NCBI RefSeq assembly: GCF_009711935.1
Contig: NZ_VIKX01000107.1
Span: 1 to 60,402, forward strand
Length of the DNA stretch: 60,402 nt
Direction of reading: 5' to 3'
Source: Dolichospermum sp. UHCC 0259
Lineage (GTDB): Bacteria; Cyanobacteriota; Cyanobacteriia; Cyanobacteriales; Nostocaceae
Below are positions 34,350 to 43,260 of the stretch, piece after piece. Each line of letters begins with the position of its first letter. Position 1 is the first letter of the stretch. The position numbers were made by a program, and so were the translations under genes. The notes under the pieces were generated by a model that was not told where the DNA came from, did not search any database, and saw nothing but the letters and a program-made list of their open reading frames with translations.

Positions 34350-35204
34350 TCAAACATCTATAGTTTTATCTGAATCGCTTTTAGAATAATTAATATTCCC
34401 GTTTAAGTCAGCTTCTCCAAGATGATTTTTACCTGTTTTATCAAAAACTTCTAAATGCGGGGTACTCTTATGTAAATTATCTACATACCAATATCTACCT
34501 GTAGTAAATTCAATATAAATGGATCTTCCCTGACATATAAGTCCTGTTTTTCTAAATCTTGTTATATCTCGTAAAATTGTTTGTTCATCTCTTATTTTTT
34601 CTCCACTATCTAAAGAATATTCTAATTTGCTTATATTAAGTTTCTCTTCTAACCAACATTCCAATGCTAATTTACTATCTATAGCATCTAAACATATTAA
34701 ATTTATTTCATCATTGTTTTTAATAATGGTAATTAAACAAATATTTTTGATATCAGGATGCGCCATTCTAAAACTAGAATTTGGAAAATTAATTAGTAAA
34801 TATTCACTGTCAGGATTTTGTAATTTTCTTTCTGTAACTTCAGCTAATGAAGTATCACTAACATTTTTATAATTATCATCACTAATTAAACAATCAAATA
34901 AATCTTCTGAAGAATGTAGTTTTTCAGTGCGCCATTCTTGAGGACTTGATTTATTAAAAACTATGTTTATAAACTCTCTTTTCAAAGATATGTCTTTAAG
35001 TTGATTAAGACTGGCAGGAAAATTAGAATCTCTAATTGCTTCATAAATTTTAATTCTATCACTTTCTTCTTTGTAAAGCTTCTTTTTTTGAATTTTTTCC
35101 TTAATTAACCCAAGAATATCAGTGAACATTTTCACTGCATCTCGAAATTCTACTTCGTTAAGATACTGACCCTCTAGAGACACCTCATTAATAAATATTT
35201 CCAT
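34350..35204 (-). CDS. unknown third protein of the DUF262/ATPase operon
   Basis: 284 residues, family not recognised. It opens with EIFINEVSLEGQYLNEVEFRDAV and is helical and charged to about residue 80. The middle is mixed alpha/beta (SEYLLINFPNSSFRM, NEINLICLDA). The end is compact, aromatic and His-rich (GRYWYVDNLHK.TPHLEVFDKTGKNHLGEADLNG). That terminal W/D/H/E pattern resembles small nuclease or toxin-type domains, but this is only a visual impression. It starts three bases after the ATPase gene, so is surely in the same operon and probably the effector or regulator of a defence module. Confidence 0.6.
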   Translation of the reverse strand: MEIFINEVSLEGQYLNEVEFRDAVKMFTDILGLIKEKIQKKKLYKEESDRIKIYEAIRDSNFPASLNQLKDISLKREFINIVFNKSSPQEWRTEKLHSSEDLFDCLISDDNYKNVSDTSLAEVTERKLQNPDSEYLLINFPNSSFRMAHPDIKNICLITIIKNNDEINLICLDAIDSKLALECWLEEKLNISKLEYSLDSGEKIRDEQTILRDITRFRKTGLICQGRSIYIEFTTGRYWYVDNLHKSTPHLEVFDKTGKNHLGEADLNGNINYSKSDSDKTIDV

Positions 35205-35207
35205 TTC

Positions 35208-36548
35208 TTACATCCCAAAAAGTCTTTCAAAATCTTTATCCATTTGGTCAAAAAATCCTTCTGGCCATTCTTCAATTCCCCCATTAGGTTGTACGGGAAT
35301 TTGCACAACTGGCTGTTCTGGATTTTGTTGAAAATATAATATACTTAATTCTTCATGAGTAATAATATCATCAAGAACAGCGATTCGCAAGGCATTTAAA
35401 ATATGATCACTATGGGATTCAATAAAAACTTGTACACCACAACTACTCACTTTCGCTAAAAATTTAGCTAGTCGTGATTGTGCTTTTGGGTGTAAATGTG
35501 CTTCTGGGTTTTCAACTATTAATAGTTCTCCTTCTTTTGCAATCAAACCTGAAACAACAATAGGTAAAATGTAACTATATCCAAATCCGACATTAGCTGG
35601 TTTAAATCGATCTTTTGATGTGCTAGTATTAAATAAAAGTTCGAGTATATTACTTTCAGAACTGGGAACTTCAACTTTTGCACCATTAAATATTTCGTTC
35701 AGCCATTCTTCTGTTTGGGTAGCTAGTGTTTTTGCATCTTCACCTAAACATAGTTTATCATTTACTAAATCATCTCTTTTTTTATAGAGTAAGTTAACTG
35801 TAAATTCACCTTTTGCACCAACGTTAGGAAATTTGTTGATGGTAGATTTTAAATAATATTCTTGAGGTCCTAAACGGTCTGCGGAGATATAATGAATGTG
35901 ATGGAAGTTTAAAGATTTACGTAATAACATTCGACTTATATCTTGAAGTTTTTTCCAAATAGGAAATGGACTAATAGGTGTTAAGTCATTTAGAATAGAA
36001 ATATCACTCTTTAGTTTCTCTTCTGAGTTATTTTCATCAAAACTTGAGATATTATAATCAAATACGTTTTCTTTTAAAGACTCATCATATCTAGATATAA
36101 AAGAGGCATCAACATCATAATATGAACTATAATCTAGATATTTATACTCGTCATCTAATTTTATTCTACCAAGAAAAATAATTTCCACTATTTTCGCTAC
36201 CATATCATCATCTAAATTTTCATTTAAAGAGTATTCAATATTTCCCCGTAAGTTCAAAAGATTGGCATAATTAGCATTAATATAATATTTGAATTTTATA
36301 TTATCATTTCTTGAGTTATTTCTATTTCTAACATCATTAAAACTATTTAAACTTACACAACTACCATTCAACAAAATTTGATCAGTATTTTCATTATGAT
36401 CAATAGATTGTCGCATTAATAGCAAAGACTGAAGCAAGGTTGATTTACCACATCCATTTATTCCTGTAAGTAGTGTTAATTGTCCTAATGGAAAAGTTGT
36501 TCTTTCCTTAAAACATTTAAAGTTTTCTAATTCAATTTGAGTTAGCAT
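35208..36548 (-). CDS. AAA-family ABC-type ATPase with DUF3696 C-terminus
   Basis: 446 residues. Walker A GINGCGKST lies at 28-36; the signature-like NVGFGYSYILPIV, Walker B LLIVENPEAHLHP and the H-loop IESHSD follow. The last 45 residues (GGIEEWPEGFFDQMDKDFERL) are the DUF3696 tail. The long middle part (about 80-230), rich in Asn/Asp/Tyr, is the variable insert of RecF/OLD-like ATPases. Such ATPases act as sensors or motors in many antiphage systems. It lies two bases after the DUF262 gene. Confidence 0.85.
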   Translation of the reverse strand: MLTQIELENFKCFKERTTFPLGQLTLLTGINGCGKSTLLQSLLLMRQSIDHNENTDQILLNGSCVSLNSFNDVRNRNNSRNDNIKFKYYINANYANLLNLRGNIEYSLNENLDDDMVAKIVEIIFLGRIKLDDEYKYLDYSSYYDVDASFISRYDESLKENVFDYNISSFDENNSEEKLKSDISILNDLTPISPFPIWKKLQDISRMLLRKSLNFHHIHYISADRLGPQEYYLKSTINKFPNVGAKGEFTVNLLYKKRDDLVNDKLCLGEDAKTLATQTEEWLNEIFNGAKVEVPSSESNILELLFNTSTSKDRFKPANVGFGYSYILPIVVSGLIAKEGELLIVENPEAHLHPKAQSRLAKFLAKVSSCGVQVFIESHSDHILNALRIAVLDDIITHEELSILYFQQNPEQPVVQIPVQPNGGIEEWPEGFFDQMDKDFERLFGM

Positions 36549-36550
36549 AT

Positions 36551-37666
36551 CTATACATTCCCTAAAATTTCTTGTGCGAGTTTAAATCTGATAATAACTT
36601 TCTTCTTGCTGTTTGTCGCATATTTTACTGCATCAATATATTCTGGATTTTCTAGCAATTTGTCAAAATTATCTTGAATAGATTTTTTATTATCTTCCAA
36701 AAACTTATTGTTATTTACAGAGAAAAAATGGGAAACAGATTCAAAAATAGCAATATTTATTCTTCCTCTGCTTTTTCCTGCGGGTAAACGGAAATTTTTA
36801 TTACCAAAAAACTCAAAAGTCAAATTCATAACTCTCTTGAAATCATTTTTTAAAGCATCTATTTCTTCATTTGGCATCAAATTAATCTTTTTCATGGCAT
36901 TTTCTACGAAATCACTTAAATCATTCTGATAATCTTGTTCATAATCAAAAATTCTAAACGCTAAATAGCGCAAAATAACTTCTCTATCTTTCATTCTTGT
37001 AGCAGATATTCCATAATCAATAGCTTTTTGGAAATAATCTGTTTCTGATAATTCTTTGATAAGTTTAGTAGATTTTCCTGAAAATATACAATTTCTAACT
37101 TCTTGACGTTCAAGTTTTGTACCACCAGTATTGATTCTATTAAAAATATCATAAACAACCTTGGCTGGTACAGAAGGTCTTATCACGTATGTATTAAGTT
37201 TTTTATCTTCTATTCTGGCTTCATAATTACCTGATAGTTTTTTTAGTTCTGAAAAATTATATCCATTTAAGTTAGTTAAAGCTTCCAAGCCTTCTAGTTT
37301 AAATTCATCATTTACAAACTCATGTAAAGTTGATGTTCTTTGTAAACCATCAACAATAATATACTTACCTTCTACAGTCTGATTAACATACCAAGGCGGT
37401 AAGGGAAAGTTAAGGATAACGGATTCAATAAATTGACTTTTTTGCTTTGTTTTCCAAACTAGATTACGTTGAAAATCAGGATCAATAATCAATTTACCAT
37501 TATCATATTTTCTCATTAACTCGAAAACTGTTTGCGGTTCTTCTCTAATATCAATATCTGCTTTAGTTGGATCATAAGGATATAAACCTCCACTATCACC
37601 TCTATCCTCTTCAGCAGTATCTTCATCTTTCTCAATGACATCGCTATCTTGTAATTGATCATCCAT
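36551..37666 (-). CDS. DUF262 (ParB/GmrS-like) protein
   Basis: 371 residues. An acidic N-terminus (1-30) is followed by the DUF262 core: FELMRKYDNGKLIIDPDFQRNLVWK and IVDGLQRTSTLHEFV, the DGxQR nucleotide-binding/nuclease motif, and a helical C-terminus. No C-terminal DUF1524 HNH is present, so it is a GmrS-type half without the GmrD nuclease. A strong ribosome site (aaggag) precedes the ATG. First gene of a tight three-gene operon (gaps of 2 and 3 bases). Confidence 0.85.
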   Translation of the reverse strand: MDDQLQDSDVIEKDEDTAEEDRGDSGGLYPYDPTKADIDIREEPQTVFELMRKYDNGKLIIDPDFQRNLVWKTKQKSQFIESVILNFPLPPWYVNQTVEGKYIIVDGLQRTSTLHEFVNDEFKLEGLEALTNLNGYNFSELKKLSGNYEARIEDKKLNTYVIRPSVPAKVVYDIFNRINTGGTKLERQEVRNCIFSGKSTKLIKELSETDYFQKAIDYGISATRMKDREVILRYLAFRIFDYEQDYQNDLSDFVENAMKKINLMPNEEIDALKNDFKRVMNLTFEFFGNKNFRLPAGKSRGRINIAIFESVSHFFSVNNNKFLEDNKKSIQDNFDKLLENPEYIDAVKYATNSKKKVIIRFKLAQEILGNV

Positions 37667-37780
37667 ATTTTTTACTCCTTTTCTTTTCTAAAGTGCCTAA
37701 CAGTTTAATTATGACATCTTCGAGAAGAATAGAATTGGTTATAGCTACTTATGACGAAGTTATTAGATAGCGACTTTCAT

Positions 37781-38527
37781 TTATTCCCCCTTCAAAAACT
37801 CCAAATACCCTTTACTCAATTCTTCCACAGACAAATCATAAAACTGTTTACCGTGTTCTGGAGTCGCTAAATCTGGATTTGAACCCATGCGACCATCTGG
37901 ATAACGAGAACGAAAATCAACGGAACTATAAATTTTATGTCCACCAGCAACTTCTGGAGAAAGATATGCTTTTTTAATTGCTTCTGGATAAATATATTGA
38001 GTAACAGCTACTTCGCTAGGCGTAGCATGAGAACCTTCTTGATCACCATACAATTCTTTGGCAAGTTTGTACACTGAACTACCCATAAACCAATTACCAA
38101 TTTGACATTGCACTTTGGCGGAATTGGGAATTTGTAAATCTTCTAAATGAGCGTAAGTTTCGGAAAAAGCTGCTTTGAGGGTAGCGATATTTCCCCCATG
38201 TCCATTAATAAAATAGAATTTGGTAAACCCAGCTTTGACTAAACAGGTTAAATAATCTTTTACTACTAAAATTAAGGTGCTGGGACGTAAACTAATTGTG
38301 CCGGGAAAGGCTGTATGATGTAATGCCATACCGACATTAATTGTTGGCGCTACCATTGCTTGGGTTGCTTCACCAACACCTTTGGATATGGATTCTGCAC
38401 AAATCGCATCAGTCCCAATTAATCCTGTTGGTCCATGTTGTTCTGTTGAACCAATGGGTAAAATAATTCCTTGAGATTTTTGTAGATAAGTTTCAACTTC
38501 CGGCCAAGTGCTTAAATGTAAGAGCAT
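37781..38527 (-). CDS. creatininase-family amidohydrolase
   Basis: 248 residues. Metal-binding creatininase motifs are present: PIGSTEQHGP (E29, H31), GTDA (D40), ALHHTAFPGTISL, FINGHGGN and the downstream EGSHATPSE. The family includes creatininase and MftE-like peptidases; no mycofactocin or creatine genes are nearby, so the substrate is unknown. Its start lies a few bases from a ggagtca STRR. Confidence 0.88.
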   Translation of the reverse strand: MLLHLSTWPEVETYLQKSQGIILPIGSTEQHGPTGLIGTDAICAESISKGVGEATQAMVAPTINVGMALHHTAFPGTISLRPSTLILVVKDYLTCLVKAGFTKFYFINGHGGNIATLKAAFSETYAHLEDLQIPNSAKVQCQIGNWFMGSSVYKLAKELYGDQEGSHATPSEVAVTQYIYPEAIKKAYLSPEVAGGHKIYSSVDFRSRYPDGRMGSNPDLATPEHGKQFYDLSVEELSKGYLEFLKGE

Positions 38528-38536
38528 TTTTTTTAG

Positions 38537-38665
<129 letters not shown>

Positions 38666-38668
<3 letters not shown>

Positions 38669-38884
38669 CCCAACAATTTCCCACCAACCGAAAGCGGGAC
38701 CGATAAAGCGGATGATTATCCAGGCAACTACCATAGATCCAATACCAATCCATGCACCACGAGTGGTGATAGCGACAAATTGTGAGGCTTGGGTTTTTGT
38801 GATGGGAACCCAAGGTAATATTTTTGTAGTGTCTTGTCCGTAGTCTTCTCCGAGTGAGTTTTTACGGCGTTTTGCTTCACCCAT
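38666..38884 (-). CDS. DUF2839 family small membrane protein
   Basis: 72 residues beginning MGEAKRRKNSLGEDYG, the family signature, with one transmembrane segment (about residues 45-64, WIGIGSMVVAWIIIRFIG). Conserved in cyanobacteria, function unknown. The stop (TAA) is formed by an accaattaccc repeat unit, so the last residues may have been changed by repeat expansion. Confidence 0.8.
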
Positions 38885-38951
38885 AATTCGATAATTTAGT
38901 TTGTTTTTGAGTTTATTTTAAATTCTAATAGAAATTCGGCAGGGAAATTAA

Positions 38952-40496
38952 TTAACCAGAATCATCTTCATTATTAGCAGAAAACAGACTAGGATCAAGA
39001 TAGTTCAAACGGGCTAGGGGACTAAGGGAGGAAAGGATTTGTACACCGTAGCTGCGGTTAACGACACGACTGTCGAGTAATGCTACTATACCTTGATTTT
39101 CGCGGACGGGTGCGATCGCTCTTTGTAATTCATTCATGGCTGTGGGCAGTAAGTATAGCCGAAACCAGTCCTGGTGCGATCGCTTATAATGAGCTACTCT
39201 ACCAGCTACCAAGGGATTTTCCAAGGATGGTAAAGGTAAAGTTGCAATAATTAACAATCGGGGTGATGGTAAAACACTTTGATTTTCTCGCCAAAATTCC
39301 CAACCAGTAATCAAAATCCCATTTTCATCTAAACAAGTTTTTTCCACCTGTACCCGTGAACCAAATTCCGAAGCCAAAATCGCTCCCACTCTGGCTTTTA
39401 GGGGTACATCTCCAATTAATATTACTGTCATTCCTGGTGCGGTTGCACTCAAACATACCAAGGTGCGAACTTGATGAATTAAAGCTGGTTGAAATTCCGG
39501 TGTATTTGGTAAAGGTAACTTATAGGGAACATAAAGTTGAATTGCTTCTCCTTGACTATCGGCAGCAAATTTCAAGCAAGTAACATCTTCTAAACCTAAG
39601 CGTTGACGGAAAAGAGGTGCTTCTGTTTCCGGTTCTAAAGCGCTACCAATTAATACTACAGGTTGACGTTGCCAAATTGGAGCGAGGATTTTATCTAATT
39701 CCAGGGGAGCATAATGTAGGGAAAATAATCCTTGACGACGAGAAATTGTCGCCCAAAATAAGGTAGGGGCAGAAGAATCTTCAAAATGGGGGAATTGCTG
39801 CCAAAATTTTCGCCAAGCATCGGGAAGATGATTTTTATCTAAAGCTAAATATAAATCTTGTAAAATATCAATTTCTGGCTGAGAAATCAGATAACAGTGA
39901 TAGGGATTTTCGGGGTGCTGAAATAATTTATATGTTAGTTCTACCCTCACTTCCCGAATTAAATCCGCTTCATAAGGATAAGCCAGCATTAATTGATCCC
40001 AATCATGGGTTTCAATGCTTTGAGTAAGCTGAGAACGTACCCAATCTTCTAAATCGTCAACGCCATCAATAATTGTGGGAATATTCGCCGGAAATGGATT
40101 ATTATCAGCAAATTGTCCCCTTAACCAAGCTTCAGGAGAAGTCAACAGTAAACCCTGAAAATCAGGACTTGGCCAAAAGTCGCCGGTTCTAATGGGTTTA
40201 TTCGCTGGTAGCCATTGTTGGAGTCGGGGAATTTCTACCTTTAACAACCGTTGCTGGACAGTTTCCGAAGCGACAATAATTACAGAACCGTGCCACATTA
40301 AAGCAGAAGCGATAAAACTGGTGCGATATCGTCCTTGATGTCCACAAACTGCACCTACTTGGATTAAAGCACTACGTCCTAATCGCAAAGCACGTGCCAC
40401 CAACCTAGCCATAGTCAAATGATGCGGCCAGGAAGGGAAACCTGCTTGCGATCGCAAGAAGTTATGTAATGATAAATGAACTTCAGCCTCAATCAC
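38952..40496 (-). CDS. DinG-like helicase paralogue with degenerate motifs
   Basis: 514 residues. The overall layout follows DinG/XPD-type helicases: N-terminal LVARALRLGRSALIQ, a central TIIDGVDDLEDWV, and a C-terminal half ending VALLDSRVVNRSYGVQIL, matching DinG motif VI context. The position of Walker A reads VGAVCGHQGRYRTS (about 47-60) in place of GTGTGKT, and the DEAH box is DGVD. ATPase activity is therefore doubtful. It may be a structural or regulatory paralogue. The upstream gene, an M48 peptidase, is divergent. Confidence 0.65.
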   Translation of the reverse strand: MIEAEVHLSLHNFLRSQAGFPSWPHHLTMARLVARALRLGRSALIQVGAVCGHQGRYRTSFIASALMWHGSVIIVASETVQQRLLKVEIPRLQQWLPANKPIRTGDFWPSPDFQGLLLTSPEAWLRGQFADNNPFPANIPTIIDGVDDLEDWVRSQLTQSIETHDWDQLMLAYPYEADLIREVRVELTYKLFQHPENPYHCYLISQPEIDILQDLYLALDKNHLPDAWRKFWQQFPHFEDSSAPTLFWATISRRQGLFSLHYAPLELDKILAPIWQRQPVVLIGSALEPETEAPLFRQRLGLEDVTCLKFAADSQGEAIQLYVPYKLPLPNTPEFQPALIHQVRTLVCLSATAPGMTVILIGDVPLKARVGAILASEFGSRVQVEKTCLDENGILITGWEFWRENQSVLPSPRLLIIATLPLPSLENPLVAGRVAHYKRSHQDWFRLYLLPTAMNELQRAIAPVRENQGIVALLDSRVVNRSYGVQILSSLSPLARLNYLDPSLFSANNEDDSG

Positions 40497-40524
40497 GCGC
40501 TTTTAATTCCATAACAAGTTTTTT

Positions 40525-40585
40525 TGTTGTCAGTTGTCAGTTGTTCGTTGTTTTATCTTTACCAATCACCAATGACCAATCACCC
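40525..40585. repeat. STRR: gttgtca and accaatc/gaccaat heptamers
   Basis: Three gttgtca-type units (40525-40550) and three to four accaatc-type units (40561-40585) lie in the 102-bp gap between divergent genes. Promoter elements for both genes must overlap or flank them. Confidence 0.75.
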
Positions 40586-40598
40586 ATACTCCTAAATT

Positions 40599-41558
40599 AT
40601 GCCAACTTATCCAGGAATTTCCAGCGAAGCCTTCAGACATCCATTAGATAGTCAAGCAGAACAAGCTTTACGCAGTTTACCCGGCTTTGATTTAATCGCC
40701 CGTAAATTCGTAGAATTTGTTTATGAACGACCCCAGCTTGTCTACTTAATGGGTAACTCCATTCAAGTCGGACCCCGCCAATATTCTACTATTTACCAGA
40801 TATTCCGGGAATGTGTCCGAGATTTGGACATCAGCGGCGAACCGGGCTTGTTTATCGCTCAAAACGCCCAAGTTAATAGTTATGCTTTAGGACAAGAACA
40901 TCCTTATATCGTCGTCAACACTGGGTTACTAGATTTACTCAATGAAACCGAACTACGGACAGTCTTAGCTCATGAACTGGGACATATTAAATGTGGTCAT
41001 ACTATTTTAATTCAAATGGCGATATGGGCGATGAATGCCGCTGAAGCCATTGGCGAATTAACCTTCGGTTTAGGTAATATTGTCAGTCAAGGCTTGATTT
41101 ATGCCTTTTTTGAGTGGCGACGCAAAGCTGAACTATCCGCAGATAGAGCGGCTTTATTAGTCATGGATGATTTAAACCCAGTCATGTCATCTATGATGAA
41201 ACTCTCTGGAGGTAGTCATAAATATGCCCATGAATGTAGTTTACAAGAATTTATTCAGCAGTCAGAAAAATATCAAGCACTAGATGATGATGGGTTAAAT
41301 CAAGTATATAAATTTCTCTTATACAATGGCGCACAAGGAATGATGCTGAGTCATCCTTTCCCCGTAGAAAGATTGCATTATTTACGCAGTTGGGCAGTAT
41401 CAGAAGAATATCAACAAATCAAAAAAGGTAATTATCAACGTACTGCTGACGGTTCAGTAAATGTTACACCAGAAACACCAGATCATGAAGCCGAAAAACT
41501 CAGAAAAGAAATTGAAAAATTACAAACAGAAATTAACAAAATGAGAAAATCTGATTAG
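40599..41558 (+). CDS. M48-family zinc metallopeptidase (cytoplasmic or membrane-associated)
   Basis: 319 residues. HELGH at 125-129 plus a downstream Glu (AELSADRAALL) form the gluzincin zinc site. There is no signal peptide. A hydrophobic stretch after the HExxH (QMAIWAMNAAEAIGELTFGLG) may associate with membrane. The C-terminal 25 residues are a charged coiled coil (EAEKLRKEIEKLQTEINKM). Related to HtpX/Oma1-type proteases; possibly in protein quality control. Confidence 0.85.
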   Translation: MPTYPGISSEAFRHPLDSQAEQALRSLPGFDLIARKFVEFVYERPQLVYLMGNSIQVGPRQYSTIYQIFRECVRDLDISGEPGLFIAQNAQVNSYALGQEHPYIVVNTGLLDLLNETELRTVLAHELGHIKCGHTILIQMAIWAMNAAEAIGELTFGLGNIVSQGLIYAFFEWRRKAELSADRAALLVMDDLNPVMSSMMKLSGGSHKYAHECSLQEFIQQSEKYQALDDDGLNQVYKFLLYNGAQGMMLSHPFPVERLHYLRSWAVSEEYQQIKKGNYQRTADGSVNVTPETPDHEAEKLRKEIEKLQTEINKMRKSD

Positions 41559-41590
41559 TGAAATACAATCAGCAAATTGTAAAACCTGTA

Positions 41591-41610
41591 GGGGCGGGGT
41601 TTCCCCGCCC
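41591..41610. repeat. GC-rich hairpin repeat (gggcggggtttccccgccc)
   Basis: Perfect 8-bp stem with a short loop, 32 bases after the M48 stop. The flanks (aaaacctgta...tcaatt) are shared with 59205-59242, so this is a dispersed repeat of about 40 bp; it may also terminate transcription. Confidence 0.65.
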
Positions 41611-41681
41611 TCAATTGTATTGCTATAGCGACAGCGTAACGCACCCTGATCTTAAAGTGAAAAATACATACCAAACCCTAT

Positions 41682-42701
41682 TTATTTACTTTCCACTATA
41701 TTCCAAAAATAACCATCAGGAGCAACAAAAGAAAAACTCTTTTCTGCAAACTCATTAATCATAATTTCCGTAATTTGTTGAGCGGCACTTTCTCGAACTC
41801 GTTGCCAATAAATCTCTATTTCCCGGACTCTGTAAGTATAAAGACACATTCCTAAACATCCTGGTTGGGAATCTGTAAAACATGATGGCAAATTCATATT
41901 TTCTGGAAAACGAATAATATAAAGTCTCCCACTTCGCGCTGCCATAAAATCAGTTGCAGACGAACAAGGATCATCAAAAGCTGTAACGATAAATTTTTCT
42001 CCTGGGTTCAGATCAAAAAATTCTCTTCCTGCTAAAGATGATTCATAACTTGTTTCTACATCATCACGAACACGCAATAAACCTAAAACTTCTTCATAGA
42101 ATTTGAGAATTTCTTTACTATCATCTTGGACAACTATACCCACATGAGTAAACTGACTAGTTTTTAAAGGTGCATAATCATTAATCTGTCCATAATTAGG
42201 AACATCATAACCAAAACGTTGAAATAAAACTTGTCGGCTGAATGGTTGAAGTAATAGCATTTCTCTTACCCCCACCAACGGTTCTACAAAAGGAAGATTT
42301 TTTTGATCTTTGTTATAAATTACTTCCCAGTGAGTTTGAGTGTAAAGAATGTTTTCACCAATTGATTTTGCTGCTTCCGCATGATTTAAAATACCTAATA
42401 TATCAGCAGTTAAGGTAGTAGCCCAACGATTACCTTTGCTTTTCATGGAACTTACACCTAACCCTGTAGATGTAGGATTTTGCCAAATCATTAACCGAAT
42501 TAATCCATGATCTGCATTTTGATGATAAAGTCGAATAGTCTGTAAAGGTGAATTTACCCGATATAGTTGATAAGCTATAGTTGGGGTTAATTCTCCTATT
42601 TCTCCAATCCGATAACCAAATTGTTGCCAATATTGAATTGCAGAAATAGCATCTGTGACACCAATACAGATTTCATAGATACTGCTAATTGTTGAATTCA
42701 T
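41682..42701 (-). CDS. two-domain VOC (glyoxalase-like) protein
   Basis: 339 residues. Two vicinal-oxygen-chelate halves: residues 1-150 ([23 protein letters not shown]...) and about 185-339 ([31 protein letters not shown]...[13 protein letters not shown]). The second half keeps a His and the final Glu of a metal site. The substrate is unknown. It diverges from xseB with a 22-base gap, so the promoters overlap. Confidence 0.75.
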   Translation of the reverse strand: MNSTISSIYEICIGVTDAISAIQYWQQFGYRIGEIGELTPTIAYQLYRVNSPLQTIRLYHQNADHGLIRLMIWQNPTSTGLGVSSMKSKGNRWATTLTADILGILNHAEAAKSIGENILYTQTHWEVIYNKDQKNLPFVEPLVGVREMLLLQPFSRQVLFQRFGYDVPNYGQINDYAPLKTSQFTHVGIVVQDDSKEILKFYEEVLGLLRVRDDVETSYESSLAGREFFDLNPGEKFIVTAFDDPCSSATDFMAARSGRLYIIRFPENMNLPSCFTDSQPGCLGMCLYTYRVREIEIYWQRVRESAAQQITEIMINEFAEKSFSFVAPDGYFWNIVESK

Positions 42702-42723
42702 AATTTATTTAGGTGGAAAATTT

Positions 42724-42969
42724 ATGGTAAAAAGGAATAATTCGGTTAAATCCATGTCCGCAAATGGAGGAAGTTATGAAGCTAAGATAGCAGAAATTGA
42801 AACTATTATTACTCGCATTGAGAGTGGTGAATTAGAATTAGCCGATGTCTTTACGGAATTTGCAACTGCGGTTGAGCATTTACAAGAATGTGACCGTTTT
42901 TTACAGCAGCGACAACAGCAGGTAAATTTGTTGATTGAAACTTTGCAAGATGATGATAGTGGTTCTTAG
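42724..42969 (+). CDS. xseB: exodeoxyribonuclease VII small subunit
   Basis: 81 residues. [44 protein letters not shown] is the two-helix XseB hairpin that binds the XseA coiled coil; the complex degrades single-stranded DNA. Start at ATG 42724 (MVKRNN); a second ATG (MSANGG, 42754) is an alternative. xseA, commonly adjacent in bacteria, is not in this window. Confidence 0.9.
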   Translation: MVKRNNSVKSMSANGGSYEAKIAEIETIITRIESGELELADVFTEFATAVEHLQECDRFLQQRQQQVNLLIETLQDDDSGS

Positions 42970-42987
42970 TTGGGGATAATATTAATC

Positions 42988-43134
42988 ATGGAATTAAAAG
43001 TTTTCAGTTTAGAGGATTTACTGACTCAATCACAAACCCAGGAATGTTCTGATCTTCATTTATCTATTGGCAAAGTTCCCTATTTACGAATTAAAGGCAG
43101 ATTAGAATCTAGTCAATATCCTATCATAGAATAA
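42988..43134 (+). pseudogene. N-terminal fragment of a PilT-type twitching ATPase
   Basis: A 48-codon frame starting 18 bases after xseB. It contains SDLHLSIGKVPYLRIKGRL, the well-known N-terminal beta-rich motif of PilT/PilU/PilB-like type IV pilus ATPases, then stops. Full PilT is about 360 residues, so this is a truncated relic, cut where an aacgcagataaacgcgga repeat begins. Confidence 0.7.
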
Positions 43135-43166
43135 TTGAACGCAGATAAACGCGGATAAACACAGAT
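43135..43166. repeat. aacgcagataaacgcgga dispersed repeat
   Basis: Starts at the stop of the pilT fragment. The same family occurs at 23551-23574 and, inverted, near 44345-44367. The remaining 95 bases to the next gene show nothing further. Confidence 0.6.
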
Positions 43167-43260
43167 AAAAAGGGATGAATTAATGGATTTTATAATTTTG
43201 TGCAGTCTCACGTAAAATTAATATAATTCGTGAGACTATTTGTTAATTAATAACTACATC

